Shown: positions 42,717 to 62,218, numbered from the stretch's first letter. The stretch: 64,000 nucleotides of DNA from Staphylococcus sp. MI 10-1553 (GCF_010365305.1 NZ_CP048279.1:2666001-2730000), one strand, 5' to 3'. Notes: generated from the sequence alone by a model not told the origin. Numbers and translations: made by a program.

Positions 42717-43565
42717 TTACCCCAGTGTTCTTACGAGATAGACATCGTTACAACAACCGCTCACCGCATTAAAAATATGGCGTGCTTGTCGTTCGCGTTG
42801 TGCAAAACCGTATACAGTTGGGCCGCTCCCGCTCATCAATGCACCATCCGCACCGTTATTCAGCATATTCGTTTTGATTTTAGCAATTTCGGGTTGGAGT
42901 TGCATAGAAACAGGCTCTAAGCGGTTAGACAAACTTTTGCATAGCGCATCATAGTCATTTGCTTCTATCGCTTTTAAACATTGTTGCGTATGAACTGGAA
43001 ACGGTTGACTCAAATCTAACCCTCCATAAATCTCAGGTGTCGATAGGCCGGCTTGTGGTTTCGCAACAATGACCCAAGCTGAAGGGGTTTTCGCTAAAAT
43101 TTCAAGAATTTCGCCACGCCCTTTACAAAGTGCCGTTGTACCATGCACACAAAACGGGACATCTGAACCAATCACCGCTGAAAGTTCGCTTAATTCATCA
43201 AGAGAACGATTTAATTCAAACAAACGATTCATCCCGCGCATAGTTGCTGCTGCATCACTTGAGCCGCCTGCAAGACCCGCTGCAACAGGAATGTTTTTTT
43301 CTAAAGTAATCGTTACACCTTGCTTAATTTTATAAGTTTCTTTCATCAAAAGTGCTGCTCGATACGCTAAATTACGGTCATCAGAAGGAATAAATGTTTC
43401 ATCAACTTTTAAAACGATACGCGAATCATTTCTTTTTTCAAATGACAGCCAATCGTTCAAATCAATCGTCGTCATAATCATTTCAACTTCATGATAACCG
43501 TCATCTCTTTTGTACAAAGTATCCAATGTCAAATTGATTTTAGCAGGAGCTGTTTCATAAATCAT
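42717..43565 (-). CDS. ispE: 4-diphosphocytidyl-2-C-methyl-D-erythritol kinase-like protein
   Basis: GHMP-superfamily kinase of 282 residues: A-P-A-K-I-N-L-T-L at the N-terminus, the ATP loop [15 protein letters not shown], and the C-terminal [12 protein letters not shown]. In organisms using the MEP pathway IspE phosphorylates CDP-methylerythritol. Staphylococci make isoprenoids by the mevalonate pathway, so the real substrate here is doubtful even though the gene is conserved in this position. The annotation rests on family membership. It is followed 21 bases later by purR. Confidence 0.88.
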   Translation of the reverse strand: MIYETAPAKINLTLDTLYKRDDGYHEVEMIMTTIDLNDWLSFEKRNDSRIVLKVDETFIPSDDRNLAYRAALLMKETYKIKQGVTITLEKNIPVAAGLAGGSSDAAATMRGMNRLFELNRSLDELSELSAVIGSDVPFCVHGTTALCKGRGEILEILAKTPSAWVIVAKPQAGLSTPEIYGGLDLSQPFPVHTQQCLKAIEANDYDALCKSLSNRLEPVSMQLQPEIAKIKTNMLNNGADGALMSGSGPTVYGFAQRERQARHIFNAVSGCCNDVYLVRTLG

Positions 43566-44134
43566 TCCAATTTCCTCTTTCCAAATGGTATTACTGTGAT
43601 TTTAACACATAACCGTTTCAAAGTGCGCTCATACAGATTAAAATTGTACCTCGTTTGGCATACGCGCAACATATCGCCGAACGGTTGATTCTTTTTATAT
43701 TTATCCTACAAGATTGCCGAACCCTTTCATATGCCATGCCGCAACACGTCAACACTCGATTGAACACGACGCATTTTCAACTTCAGCCGCTCCAACAGGC
43801 GTCTCGGATAGTTTTTAATAAGCCCTTGATTGATGAATGATAAGCGACGAGACGAATAACTTGATTCAAGCATTTGAATTATTTTTTTCAGTATAGTGAA
43901 ACAGCTAATATTTTATCATTATAGCCGGTCTCACTCGCGTTTACATGTCCAGCATCTTCTATATGACAAAAATACATCGCTTTAGTTTAACAAGGATGGC
44001 GTAAATTAAAAAGTTTGATGCAAGCTATTTTCATCATCATTGACGTGATGCAACAGGCAAAAAACGCAAAACGTTGTCCATTTGCCCAATCGCATGACGG
44101 ACTCATTAGGGCAATGATGAACATCACAACACAA
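43566..44134. other. Long interval between veg terminator and ispE
   Basis: About 570 bases. A TAAAAT-like -10 close to ispE may drive that gene. A TTTGCCC/GGGCAAT inverted repeat (about 44084-44116) lies near the veg terminator. Otherwise I see no coding potential or recognised element. Confidence 0.55.
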
Positions 44135-44169
44135 TAAAAAACCACTCTACTCACGACAGTAGAATGGTT
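44135..44169 (-). terminator. veg terminator
   Basis: On the minus strand AACCATTCTACT pairs with AGTAGAGTGGTT (one G-T pair), followed by TTTTATT. Confidence 0.9.
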
Positions 44170-44193
44170 ATTATGTAGATAGTCTCTGTATTT

Positions 44194-44460
44194 TTATTGT
44201 GCGATTACTTCTTGTTGTAACTCATCTTCTACAAATGATACTTGAACATTTTCAGTCAATACATCTGCATAAGTATAAGATACACGTTCAAAATTATGTT
44301 TCTCTGGGTCCAATTCTACAACGAACACTGACGGGTATGTCTCAGTTAGCACGCCGCAACGTTCAATTGTTTTTTTGCGACCTCCATTAGCTTTAAGTAC
44401 AATACGATTTCCTAATTGACAATCAAGAGAGTTTTTGATGTCTCCAATAGATTTTGGCAT
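44194..44460 (-). CDS. veg: Veg family protein
   Basis: Small protein of 88 residues, starting M-P-K-S-I-G-D-I-K with GAGGTGG ahead of ATG 44460. It has the conserved [15 protein letters not shown] segment. Veg stimulates biofilm gene expression in B. subtilis; its molecular action is unknown. It has a strong own promoter (44485-44514) and terminator, so it is transcribed alone and highly, as in Bacillus, where the veg promoter is a standard strong promoter. Confidence 0.93.
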   Translation of the reverse strand: MPKSIGDIKNSLDCQLGNRIVLKANGGRKKTIERCGVLTETYPSVFVVELDPEKHNFERVSYTYADVLTENVQVSFVEDELQQEVIAQ

Positions 44461-44484
44461 ATTGCTCCACCTCGCTACAAGTGT

Positions 44485-44514
44485 ATTATAACACATCTCG
44501 AAGTGTTTCGTCAA
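44485..44514 (-). promoter_or_regulatory. veg promoter
   Basis: On the minus strand TTGACG, 18 bases, perfect TATAAT, 24 bases before the start codon. Confidence 0.85.
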
Positions 44515-44559
44515 ATAAAATTTTAATTTTAGCAAGGTGGAAAGCCGTTGTCAATCAAT

Positions 44560-45997
<1,438 letters not shown>

Positions 45998-46030
45998 TGC
46001 ACCTTCTTTATGTTTGTTATCATGTTTGTT

Positions 46031-46801
46031 TCATGATAACCCAAATAATTTTTCTGCATTTTCCGTTGTTTGGCGTGCCACCTCTTCATAAGAAATACCA
46101 CGTAACTGCGCAATTTCTTCAGCAACTAATGCAACACGCGCAGGTTCATTACGTTTACCACGGTATGGGTGTGGTGTTAAATATGGCGCATCTGTTTCGA
46201 CAAGTAGACGTTCCAATGGCACATGTTTTGCCACTTCTTTAGGTTGTTTCGCATTTTTAAACGTCACAGGTCCACCTAATGAAATGTGGAAATTCAATTT
46301 GTTAATCACCACATCAGCAATTTCTGGTGAACCACTGAAACTATGCATAATACCGCCGACTTCTTCAGCATGCTCTTCCATTAAAATATCAATACAATCT
46401 TGCGTCGCTTCTCGGTTATGAATCACGATAGGCAACTTCACACGTTTCGCTAACGCAATTTGTTTGCGGAACACTTCTTTTTGAACCTCTTTCGGCGACT
46501 TGTCCCAGTGATAATCTAAGCCCATTTCACCAATACCAATGACTTTAGGGTGCGCCGATAACTTTTCAATCCACGCTAAACGCTCCTCCGTAAAGTCAAT
46601 CGCATCAACTGGGTGCCAGCCAATAATCGCATAAATAAAATCATAGTCCTCTATCAATTGCATCGCGCGTTCAATTGTTTTCGTATCAAAACCGACAACA
46701 AACATGCGATCCACACCAGCATCTAACGCTCGTTGAATCACATCTTCTAGGTCTTTATCGTATTGATCCGCATTCAAATGCACATGAGTATCAATTAACA
46801 T
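46031..46801 (-). CDS. tatD: TatD family metal-dependent hydrolase
   Basis: TIM-barrel amidohydrolase-fold nuclease of 256 residues. Metal ligands are visible in D-T-H-V-H-L-N at the N-terminus, G-E-M-G-L-D-Y near residue 93, H-N-R-E-A, M-H-S-F-S-G and E-T-D-A-P-Y. TatD proteins act on DNA 3' ends and some on D-aminoacyl-tRNA. It lies upstream of rnmV in the metG-tatD-rnmV-ksgA order of Bacillus. A 463-base gap with a terminator separates it from metG here. Confidence 0.95.
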   Translation of the reverse strand: MLIDTHVHLNADQYDKDLEDVIQRALDAGVDRMFVVGFDTKTIERAMQLIEDYDFIYAIIGWHPVDAIDFTEERLAWIEKLSAHPKVIGIGEMGLDYHWDKSPKEVQKEVFRKQIALAKRVKLPIVIHNREATQDCIDILMEEHAEEVGGIMHSFSGSPEIADVVINKLNFHISLGGPVTFKNAKQPKEVAKHVPLERLLVETDAPYLTPHPYRGKRNEPARVALVAEEIAQLRGISYEEVARQTTENAEKLFGLS

Positions 46802-47027
46802 AAAAATCCTCCTCCATCTATCTAAATCGCACGTTCACATTCACGCATTACTTCACTATTACCACGATTCACACCATGCCACACATCAACGAAACACCTT
46901 TCACCTCTAGGCTCTCCCCTCAAAAACTGAAGGATGATGTGATGGGGTTTTATTTAATGATGTGCAGTTTAGTTTCAATCACACCAACTACCATTCATCA
47001 ATTTGAGACACTTACCCAGACTGCAAG

Positions 47028-47141
47028 AATCGTGCAAGACTCCTGAGGGATCAGACGCGGCCGAAAATCCAATTTGGCTTCCATTCAGTGTACACTTTAA
47101 TCAAGCCAAATTGAGTTGAGACAAGTCCCCTAAGAAAGCGC
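47028..47141. repeat. Structured non-coding repeat element, copy B
   Basis: The core is a perfect 11-bp inverted repeat, CAATTTGGCTT (about 47073-47083) and AAGCCAAATTG (about 47103-47113). Outer arms CTCCTGAGGG and CCCCTAAG are partly complementary. On the minus strand it carries CGCTTTCTTAGGGGACTTGTCTCAACT, the motif also found in copy A at 23586-23612. Similar CTCCTG.GGG / GAAAGCG repeats occur widely in Firmicute intergenic regions. Confidence 0.55.
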
Positions 47142-47203
47142 AACACGATTCAACAATCTGAAGGTTGCTCTCACTGTTAATGTAAACTTATGTTCCTAAT
47201 CTG

Positions 47204-47243
47204 AAACAAAAGAGTGAGACACATCGAACCTGCCGTCTCACTC
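47204..47243 (-). terminator. metG terminator
   Basis: On the minus strand GAGTGAGAC pairs perfectly with GTCTCACTC, followed by TTTTGTTT. Confidence 0.88.
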
Positions 47244-47264
47244 CTCACTCATTCCATTCACACC

Positions 47265-49250
<1,986 letters not shown>

Positions 49251-49268
49251 TCAATTCTTATCTTATCT

Positions 49269-49297
49269 AATATATCTAAAATTTAGTTGTTTTTCAA
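49269..49297 (-). promoter_or_regulatory. metG promoter
   Basis: On the minus strand TTGAAA, 17 bases, TATATT, about 30 bases before the metG start. No T-box or SAM riboswitch structure is seen in this short leader. Confidence 0.7.
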
Positions 49298-49328
49298 TGT
49301 TGCAACCTATTTGTCTTACGGTGTATCA

Positions 49329-50162
49329 CTAATGAATATCATGAAAAATGTTGTAGACGGCCTTGCTTGACATTTCGCGTTCTTGTGCGACTTTTTTAAT
49401 CGCCGCTTTCGGTTTCATGCCTTCATCAATGTAATGTGTCACGTGGTCTTCAACGGACAGCGCTTCAAACCATGCCGTTTCTTCGATTGGCGCAGCACCC
49501 TCGATAATAACGACAAATTCCCCACGTAACGGAATGTCTGTTTCTAATTGTTCGAGCAATGTTGTGACTGGTGCTGTCATAATTTGTTCAAACTTCTTCG
49601 TTAACTCTCGTCCAAGCGTCACTGTCCGTTCAGCATCAATTTGAGCAATGGCTTCGAGCGTATCTTTCACACGGTGCGGTGATTCATACAATAACAATGT
49701 ACTGTCTTGATACATTCTCGTTTCAAGTAAAGCCGTTTTGTCACGCGTTTTGCGAGGTAAAAATCCTAAAAATGTATATGTAAATGAAGGTAAACCACTG
49801 GCCATCAATGCGGTCAAACCTGCATTCGGCCCAGGAATTGGCACCACTGTTACACCTTGTTCACGTGCACGAACAACCAATTCATACCCCGGATCTGAAA
49901 TCAATGGCAAGCCCGCATCAGATACCAAAGCGATATTTTTTCCTACCACTAACATGTCAATTAAAGTTTCAGTTTCCTGTTCTTTATTATGGTCATGGTA
50001 CGATTTTAAAGGTGTTGCAATCTCAAAATGATGACACAATTTTTTTGTCACACGTGTATCTTCACAAGCGATGAGATCCACCTGCTGTAACGTATGAATC
50101 GCTCGGAATGTCATATCTTCTAAATTTCCGATAGGCGTACCGACTAAATAGAGCTCTCCCAT
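49329..50162 (-). CDS. rsmI: 16S rRNA (cytidine1402-2'-O)-methyltransferase
   Basis: SAM-dependent enzyme of the tetrapyrrole methylase fold that 2'-O-methylates C1402 in the decoding centre. About 277 residues. L-V-G-T-P-I-G-N-L-E-D-M-T at the N-terminus, E-D-T-R-V-T-K-K, D-A-G-L-P-L-I-S-D-P-G, and I-P-G-P-N-A are the family blocks. Start ATG 50162 is one base after the GIY-YIG gene stop, and the ribosome binding site GAGGAGCG lies inside that gene's last codons, so translation is coupled. Confidence 0.96.
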   Translation of the reverse strand: MGELYLVGTPIGNLEDMTFRAIHTLQQVDLIACEDTRVTKKLCHHFEIATPLKSYHDHNKEQETETLIDMLVVGKNIALVSDAGLPLISDPGYELVVRAREQGVTVVPIPGPNAGLTALMASGLPSFTYTFLGFLPRKTRDKTALLETRMYQDSTLLLYESPHRVKDTLEAIAQIDAERTVTLGRELTKKFEQIMTAPVTTLLEQLETDIPLRGEFVVIIEGAAPIEETAWFEALSVEDHVTHYIDEGMKPKAAIKKVAQEREMSSKAVYNIFHDIH

Positions 50163-50163
50163 G

Positions 50164-50412
50164 TTATCGCTCCTCAATTAATTGTATTTTTTGTTGTCGC
50201 GTCAATTTTTTAATCGCATGTTCTCGCTTTAATGCTTCTGATTTCGTCTCAAAAATTTCATGATAACGTAATTTTACCGGTCGTCTCGTTTTTGTATATT
50301 TCGCACCTTTACCTTCATTATGTTTGACGAGGCGCGCTTCCAAATCATTTGTATACCCAGTATAAAATGTCGCATCATTGCATTGCACGATATACGTATA
50401 ATGTTTAGCCAT
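50164..50412 (-). CDS. GIY-YIG domain protein (YazA/UPF0213)
   Basis: 82-residue single-domain protein with the GIY-YIG nuclease fold: Y-T-Y-I-V-Q-C at the N-terminus, T-G-Y-T-N-D, and the basic E-A-L-K-R-E-H-A-I-K-K-L segment. Members of this UPF0213 group are conserved in this operon but have no proven substrate. It overlaps the preceding methyltransferase gene by 8 bases. Confidence 0.92.
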   Translation of the reverse strand: MAKHYTYIVQCNDATFYTGYTNDLEARLVKHNEGKGAKYTKTRRPVKLRYHEIFETKSEALKREHAIKKLTRQQKIQLIEER

Positions 50413-51130
50413 AATAAATCTCCTTCATTTCTGGCGTATAGTCACCTTGCTCATCATAAATATAAAAAGGCGGTGCAATATCGATGCCTTGACGTCCCCC
50501 TTTTCGACCTTCAACGACAATCGTCTGTGCGGCTTTTCCAGGCTTACTATAAATCATATGCAAACGTTTCGGTTCAATACGATAATGACGCATAGATTCA
50601 AACAAATCCAACATCCGTTCTGCACGATGCACCATCACAATTCGGCCCCCTTCTTTTAACAAATGATTGCTAACACGCAAACAATCATCCAACGTACAAT
50701 AAATTTCATGTCGCGCAATTTTGTGGGCTTCAAGTTGATGTTGATTCGTTTGATTCGCTTTAAAATAAGGGGGATTGCAAGTGATTAAATCAAACTGTGC
50801 TGGGGCATATGCTTGAATGAGCGCATTAATATCCATTTCAACCATTGTAATACAGTCTTCTAAATGATTGTATTGAATACTGCGCTCTGCCATATCAACG
50901 AGCTGCGGCTGAATTTCCACACCTGTAATCACGTTGTTTCCTTTGTCCGACAACAATAACGGAATCACCCCATTACCTGCGCACATATCTAAAATGCGAT
51001 CTCGTTTTCTCACTTCTGTAAAATGACCTAATAGAAGTGCATCTGTAGAAAAAGAAAAGACCGCATCATTTTGAATAATGCGTAAATCTTCTCGTATTAA
51101 ATAATCCAGTCTTTCACCAGGTTGTAACAT
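50405..51130 (-). CDS. TrmN6-like N6-adenine methyltransferase (YabB)
   Basis: Rossmann-fold SAM-dependent methyltransferase of about 241 residues, with motif I D-M-C-A-G-N-G-V-I-P and the N6-adenine motif N-P-P-Y-F. Relatives of the TrmN6/YfiC group methylate tRNA adenosine, for example A37 of tRNA-Val. The target here is inferred from family. Start ATG 51130 (M-L-Q-P-G-E-R) is preceded by GAGGTG; the longer frame overlaps yabA. It overlaps the GIY-YIG gene by 8 bases. Confidence 0.9.
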   Translation of the reverse strand: MLQPGERLDYLIREDLRIIQNDAVFSFSTDALLLGHFTEVRKRDRILDMCAGNGVIPLLLSDKGNNVITGVEIQPQLVDMAERSIQYNHLEDCITMVEMDINALIQAYAPAQFDLITCNPPYFKANQTNQHQLEAHKIARHEIYCTLDDCLRVSNHLLKEGGRIVMVHRAERMLDLFESMRHYRIEPKRLHMIYSKPGKAAQTIVVEGRKGGRQGIDIAPPFYIYDEQGDYTPEMKEIYYG

Positions 51131-51140
51131 CACAGCACCT

Positions 51141-51506
51141 CTATTCTTGCTTCTCATTCAGCACATTGAGACAAAACATACAATCCTCGCCATGACGATG
51201 TTTACCGAATACATCATGACAAATATGGAAACCTTCATGATATAGTTTCGCAAAATATTCACGACTTTGACGCTGCTTTTTCACAGGTTTTTGAGGCGCT
51301 ACTTCTGCTTCTTGAACATGCGCTGCTTCCACATTTTCTCGTTCTTGTTGCATCAATGTTTTAAAGTTATCATTTTCTAGTTGTAAGGCTACATTTTCTT
51401 CCACTAGCTCTACAGTCAGTGCCTTTAACTCTTGCATGCTTTCATTCAGGCGCGCGACATGTTGTTCTAACTGCATTAAGCGAGCGAATAATTCGTTTCG
51501 ATCCAA
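51141..51506 (-). CDS. yabA: Replication initiation control protein YabA
   Basis: Negative regulator of DNA replication initiation that binds DnaA and the sliding clamp DnaN. 121 residues: an N-terminal leucine-rich coiled coil (about 1-60) for tetramer formation, a variable charged linker, and the C-terminal zinc-binding domain with H-I-C-H near residue 95 and C-M-F-C near 112. It is grouped with holB and tmk, other replication genes, between ricT and the methyltransferase gene. Confidence 0.95.
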   Translation of the reverse strand: MDRNELFARLMQLEQHVARLNESMQELKALTVELVEENVALQLENDNFKTLMQQERENVEAAHVQEAEVAPQKPVKKQRQSREYFAKLYHEGFHICHDVFGKHRHGEDCMFCLNVLNEKQE

Positions 51507-51519
51507 CAGATGTACCTCC

Positions 51520-52323
51520 TTATTTTAATGTTTCTAGCTCTTCAATATGGTATTCCATCAATTGTTCCATGCCATCTAGTCGCACTTGCATTGATACATC
51601 AATAATATTTAGACTGACGACTTCACCATGTCCTTCTGGTGTTTGAATACGTGTCCCTACATCTGGTAACTGTTCACGTGCTGATTCATAAAAATCATTT
51701 TCGAATTTCAAACAACACATTAAACGCCCACATGCACCCGAAATTTTAGTCGGATTTAATGATAAATTTTGATCTTTCGCCATTTTAATTGACACTGGTT
51801 CAAAATCTCCTAAAAACGTTGCACAACATAGTGAACGCCCACACGGACCAATACCACCGAGCAATTTTGCTTCATCACGTACACCAATTTGACGCAATTC
51901 GATACGTGTTTTTAAACGCTGCGCCAACATACGCACTAATTTTCGGAAATCGATACGTTCATCCGCTGTGAAATTAAAAATGATTTTAGAACGGTCTAAA
52001 ATGTATTCACAATTCACGACGCGCATCTCCAGACCCAATTGTTCAACAAAAGCCTTACACATGTCCGCCGCTCGAGCTGCATCCACTTCATTTTTTTCAT
52101 ATTGGATTAAGTCCGCTTCCGTTGCGACACGTAAAACAGGCTTTAATGGCAGTGTGACGTCTTGCTCCGATACATCTCTCGGCGCATGTCTCACAACACC
52201 TAATTCGTGGCCACGCTTAGATTCCACCACGACATACTGCCCTATTGTGAGTGAAGTTGTATTCGGCGCATAATATTCTAATGTGTTGGCCTTTTCAAAA
52301 TAAATCCCTACAACAGCATGCAT
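51520..52323 (-). CDS. ricT: PSP1-domain protein RicT (YaaT)
   Basis: Part of the RicA-RicF-RicT (Y) complex that in B. subtilis steers RNase Y mRNA processing. About 267 residues, PSP1 domain in the central and C-terminal part. Clustered cysteines G-P-C-G-R-S-L-C-C and A-C-G-R-L-M-C-C match the iron-sulfur ligands described for the complex. Start ATG 52323, nine bases behind AAAGG, lies five bases after the holB stop; the annotated frame reaches three codons further. Confidence 0.93.
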   Translation of the reverse strand: MHAVVGIYFEKANTLEYYAPNTTSLTIGQYVVVESKRGHELGVVRHAPRDVSEQDVTLPLKPVLRVATEADLIQYEKNEVDAARAADMCKAFVEQLGLEMRVVNCEYILDRSKIIFNFTADERIDFRKLVRMLAQRLKTRIELRQIGVRDEAKLLGGIGPCGRSLCCATFLGDFEPVSIKMAKDQNLSLNPTKISGACGRLMCCLKFENDFYESAREQLPDVGTRIQTPEGHGEVVSLNIIDVSMQVRLDGMEQLMEYHIEELETLK

Positions 52324-52328
52324 CAGCG

Positions 52329-53261
52329 TCACCCTTTCACTTTGATTGCAATTTGCTCAAATACTAGCGTGGCATTCACGTTTTGATTGAGCTTTTTATG
52401 TGCTTCTGTTATTTGTTCTATGATATAGGTTAAATGGTGATAACTCAACTGTGTCACCAATGTCTCATATTCTGACTGCAACTCCGAAAATGTAATCCAG
52501 TTCACCATGCCCACTTTGACGTACATTAAATCTTGGAAAAACGCATTCATTCCAGATAGCGCCAACAATTGTAACTGTCTCGTTTTCGCATGTTTCATCA
52601 ATTCCACAACACCAATCAATGCCATCTCACGTTGCTTTAACAATTTATAACACCATTGTAAAAGCATTTTGCGCATCGGTGCTAATTCAACATTTTCATG
52701 AAGTTGTAGCGCCACTTCAAGTTGTGTCGTATACGTACTTAACAACTCTGCAATAGGCACAGTTATCGTTTCATCTTGCTCGGTCAATCGCGACACAAAT
52801 GTAGCACGTGACATCGGCTTAAAATACACATGCTGACAACGAGAATGAATCGTATCTAAAATTTGTTCAGGTTTGGTTGTCGTAATGATCGCAATCGTAT
52901 TTTTCGGCGGTTCTTCTAAAAACTTCAGAATACTATTCTCACCTTGAATCGTTAATTTTTCAAAGTCTTGGATAATATAAACTTTATAATCACCTTCAAT
53001 AGGCAATTGGTTCATGTGATGTACTAAGTTTTCGACTTGTTCCTTTTTGAGCGTCGTCTCATCTGTCATCACATATTGAAAGTCGGGATGGTTTTGTACT
53101 TCGACTTTCAAGCGACATCGTTCTTCATCTTGACATAAAATTAACTGCGCAAAGGTTATAGCGGTCGTCTTCATTGCTTCAGCGTCATCACCTTCGAATA
53201 AATAGGCATGTGACAGTTTTTGATTGTGATAGGCTTTGGTGAGTTGTTCGATTACTTCCAT
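52329..53261 (-). CDS. holB: DNA polymerase III subunit delta'
   Basis: Clamp-loader subunit; 310 residues with the AAA+ fold and a C-terminal collar domain. The Walker A site is degenerate (E-G-D-D-A-E-A-M-K), normal for delta', while I-L-K-F-L-E-E-P-P and the sensor region H-S-R-C-Q-H-V-Y-F are present. It works with DnaX, encoded at the right end of the window. ATG 53261 is preceded by GGAG. It starts a run with ricT five bases after it. Confidence 0.94.
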   Translation of the reverse strand: MEVIEQLTKAYHNQKLSHAYLFEGDDAEAMKTTAITFAQLILCQDEERCRLKVEVQNHPDFQYVMTDETTLKKEQVENLVHHMNQLPIEGDYKVYIIQDFEKLTIQGENSILKFLEEPPKNTIAIITTTKPEQILDTIHSRCQHVYFKPMSRATFVSRLTEQDETITVPIAELLSTYTTQLEVALQLHENVELAPMRKMLLQWCYKLLKQREMALIGVVELMKHAKTRQLQLLALSGMNAFFQDLMYVKVGMVNWITFSELQSEYETLVTQLSYHHLTYIIEQITEAHKKLNQNVNATLVFEQIAIKVKG

Positions 53262-53451
53262 TAACCTTGCGCTCCTTTTGTAAAGATATTGATGTATATA
53301 GATATGAGATACTACTCCATTTTACCGCAATATGTGTGTATAGACTATGACTTTATTTCATTCGTAAACAACTTGATTGGATTTACATTTATTAAGGAAA
53401 TGATCAGACTTTTGTTGGGGTAACTATAGACTGATGAGCATCCGTTTCAAT
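53262..53451. other. Short gap before holB
   Basis: About 190 AT-rich bases that must hold the holB promoter. No -35/-10 pair is convincing and there is no gene. Confidence 0.5.
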
Positions 53452-53506
53452 AAAAAAAGGTTGCGACAATACATATGACTTGTTGGGGTCATACTGTCAC
53501 AACCTT
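53452..53506 (-). terminator. darA terminator
   Basis: On the minus strand AAGGTTGTGACA...TGTCGCAACCTT forms a long hairpin followed by seven T. It lies 10 bases after the darA stop. Confidence 0.9.
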
Positions 53507-53516
53507 CCTTGCTATT

Positions 53517-53867
<351 letters not shown>

Positions 53868-53915
53868 TTAGTATAACATATCTGAATACATGACTTCACT
53901 TTGTATCAAACGCCA

Positions 53916-55876
<1,961 letters not shown>

Positions 55877-55997
55877 CCATACCCCTCCTTTCTTTTACGT
55901 ATTGAAATCGTTTCGTAACACCCTGATTTTAACACATCTCACATTTACCTAATAGAGGCAGATCAACACTGGTAAAGGGGCACCCCATGGACAGATA

Positions 55998-56038
55998 AAG
56001 AAAAAAAGCCCCGAAACAATAAAGATTGCTTCGAAGCT
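55998..56038 (-). terminator. Terminator of the third rRNA operon
   Basis: On the minus strand AGCTTCGAAGCAAT pairs over 14 positions (with G-T pairs) with ATTGTTTCGGGGCT, followed by seven T. Confidence 0.9.
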
Positions 56039-56048
56039 TTTGAAATAA

Positions 56049-56162
56049 CCTGGCACCGTCCTACTCTCGCGGAACGTAAGTCCGACTACCATCGGCGCTA
56101 AAGAGCTTAACTTCTGTGTTCGGCATGGGAACAGGTGTGACCTCTTTGCCATTAGCACCAGA
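56049..56162 (-). rRNA. rrf: 5S rRNA, copy 4
   Basis: End of the third rRNA operon. It differs from the other copies in helix I: UGGUGCU pairs with GGUGCCA where others have UGGUGAC with UUGCCA. The changes keep pairing (A-U to C-G, C-G to U-G). Confidence 0.95.
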
Positions 56163-56240
56163 TTAAGTTGTAGAATGTTATACATTCAAAACTAGATAGT
56201 AAGTATATTTATCACAAGCATTACCTTATGAACAATTATT

Positions 56241-61095
<4,855 letters not shown>

Positions 61096-61244
61096 GAAGT
61101 AAGCTTGATATAGCTCGTTGATTGTTTAAGTCAATCACTCTTGAAAGTACTTTTGAAGTACTCAAATTATCGGAATTAACGTTGACATATTGTCATTCAG
61201 TTTTCAATGTTCATTTCATTTCTTTTTTGACTCGACAAGAATTA

Positions 61245-61273
61245 ATTATACATAAGTCATTTGATAAAGTCAA
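61245..61273 (-). promoter_or_regulatory. Proximal promoter of the third rRNA operon
   Basis: On the minus strand TTGACT, 17 bases, perfect TATAAT. Sequence near it resembles that at 11288-11316. Confidence 0.88.
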
Positions 61274-61338
61274 CAACTTTTTTTAATTAATTTTTCGTCT
61301 TCGTTGTGGCAACTTATTGTGTCGCTCAACAAGATATA

Positions 61339-61367
61339 ACTATACAGGCTTTTAAACAGTTTAACAA
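61339..61367 (-). promoter_or_regulatory. Distal promoter of the third rRNA operon
   Basis: On the minus strand TTGTTA, 17 bases, TATAGT, 94 bases upstream of the proximal promoter. Confidence 0.6.
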
Positions 61368-61553
61368 TCATAAAAATTACACCATTTCAGTCACTTTGTT
61401 ATATAAAGCGCACATTGTTGTTTTTTATTTTTAGGATTAATTGAAAAAGATGCAATTAAATATTCCATTTCACCCAGCCTCACCCTAATCATTACCTACG
61501 CACACATTTTAAAACCTCATCTTTTCATGCATAATATTCCAAATCGGTAACAC

Positions 61554-61601
61554 CAAAAAAGAAAAGCAACATGAGTATTCAACAACCCATGTCGCTTTTC
61601 T
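61554..61601 (-). terminator. recR terminator
   Basis: On the minus strand AGAAAAGCGACATG pairs with CATGTTGCTTTTCT (one G-T), followed by TTTTT. Confidence 0.9.
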
Positions 61602-61620
61602 TCATATTAAGATAAAACAA

Positions 61621-62217
61621 TTACATTTCCGTACGTCCAGAAATCGCTCTCGACAATGTCACTTCATCAGCATATTCCAAATCGCCACCTACTGACAGAC
61701 CTTGTGCAAGTCTCGTTACACGAATGCCCAATGGTTTAACAAGGCGTGAAATGTACATCGCTGTAGATTCACCTTCTAAATTCGGGTTCATAGCTAAAAT
61801 CAACTCTTTGACCCCTTCATCCTTTAGGCGTTCTACTAAACTTGGAATATTGATGTCTTCAGGTCCGATACCATCCATAGGTGAAATCGTCCCGTGTAGC
61901 ACATGATATAGCCCTTTATATTCTTTCATTTTCTCCATTGCAATCACATCTTTATCATCTTCAACGACACAAATCATTGAACGATCGCGCTGTTTGTCTT
62001 CACAAATATAACAAGGGTCTTGTTCGGTAATATGTCCGCATACACTACAATAGGTTAATTCTCGTTTGACATCCACGAGCGCTTTAGCAAATTGCACGAC
62101 GTCATCTTCTTTCATATCTAGTACGTGAAATGCCAGACGTTGAGCCGTCTTAGGACCAATGCCTGGCAATTTCATGAAACTATCAATCAATTTCGATATC
62201 GGTTGAGGATAATGCAT
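61621..62217 (-). CDS. recR: Recombination mediator RecR
   Basis: Acts with RecO (and RecF) to load RecA on gapped DNA. 198 residues: helix-hairpin-helix L-P-G-I-G-P-K-T-A at about 17-25, a four-cysteine zinc finger (C-S-V-C-G ... C-Y-I-C, about 57-72), and a Toprim domain with V-V-E-D-D-K-D and [10 protein letters not shown]. It begins one base after the ebfC stop, so dnaX-ebfC-recR form one unit closed by the terminator above. Confidence 0.98.
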   Translation of the reverse strand: MHYPQPISKLIDSFMKLPGIGPKTAQRLAFHVLDMKEDDVVQFAKALVDVKRELTYCSVCGHITEQDPCYICEDKQRDRSMICVVEDDKDVIAMEKMKEYKGLYHVLHGTISPMDGIGPEDINIPSLVERLKDEGVKELILAMNPNLEGESTAMYISRLVKPLGIRVTRLAQGLSVGGDLEYADEVTLSRAISGRTEM

Positions 62218-62218
62218 C

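Larger units (their letters stand above)
46802..47264. other. Interval between metG and tatD
   Basis: Contains the metG terminator (47204-47243) and a structured repeat (about 47028-47141). The rest, about 46802-47020, presumably holds the tatD promoter, but I could not identify one. No gene. Confidence 0.6.
61096..61620. other. Interval between recR and the third rRNA operon
   Basis: 525 bases: 16S leader with processing stalk, tandem promoters, and the recR terminator. Between about 61370 and 61550 is AT-rich sequence with no recognised element. Confidence 0.65.

Noticed and set aside
52329-53261. Broken P-loop in holB as a sign of a pseudogene
   Set aside because: The delta' subunit normally lacks a working ATP site; the rest of the frame is intact and of normal context.
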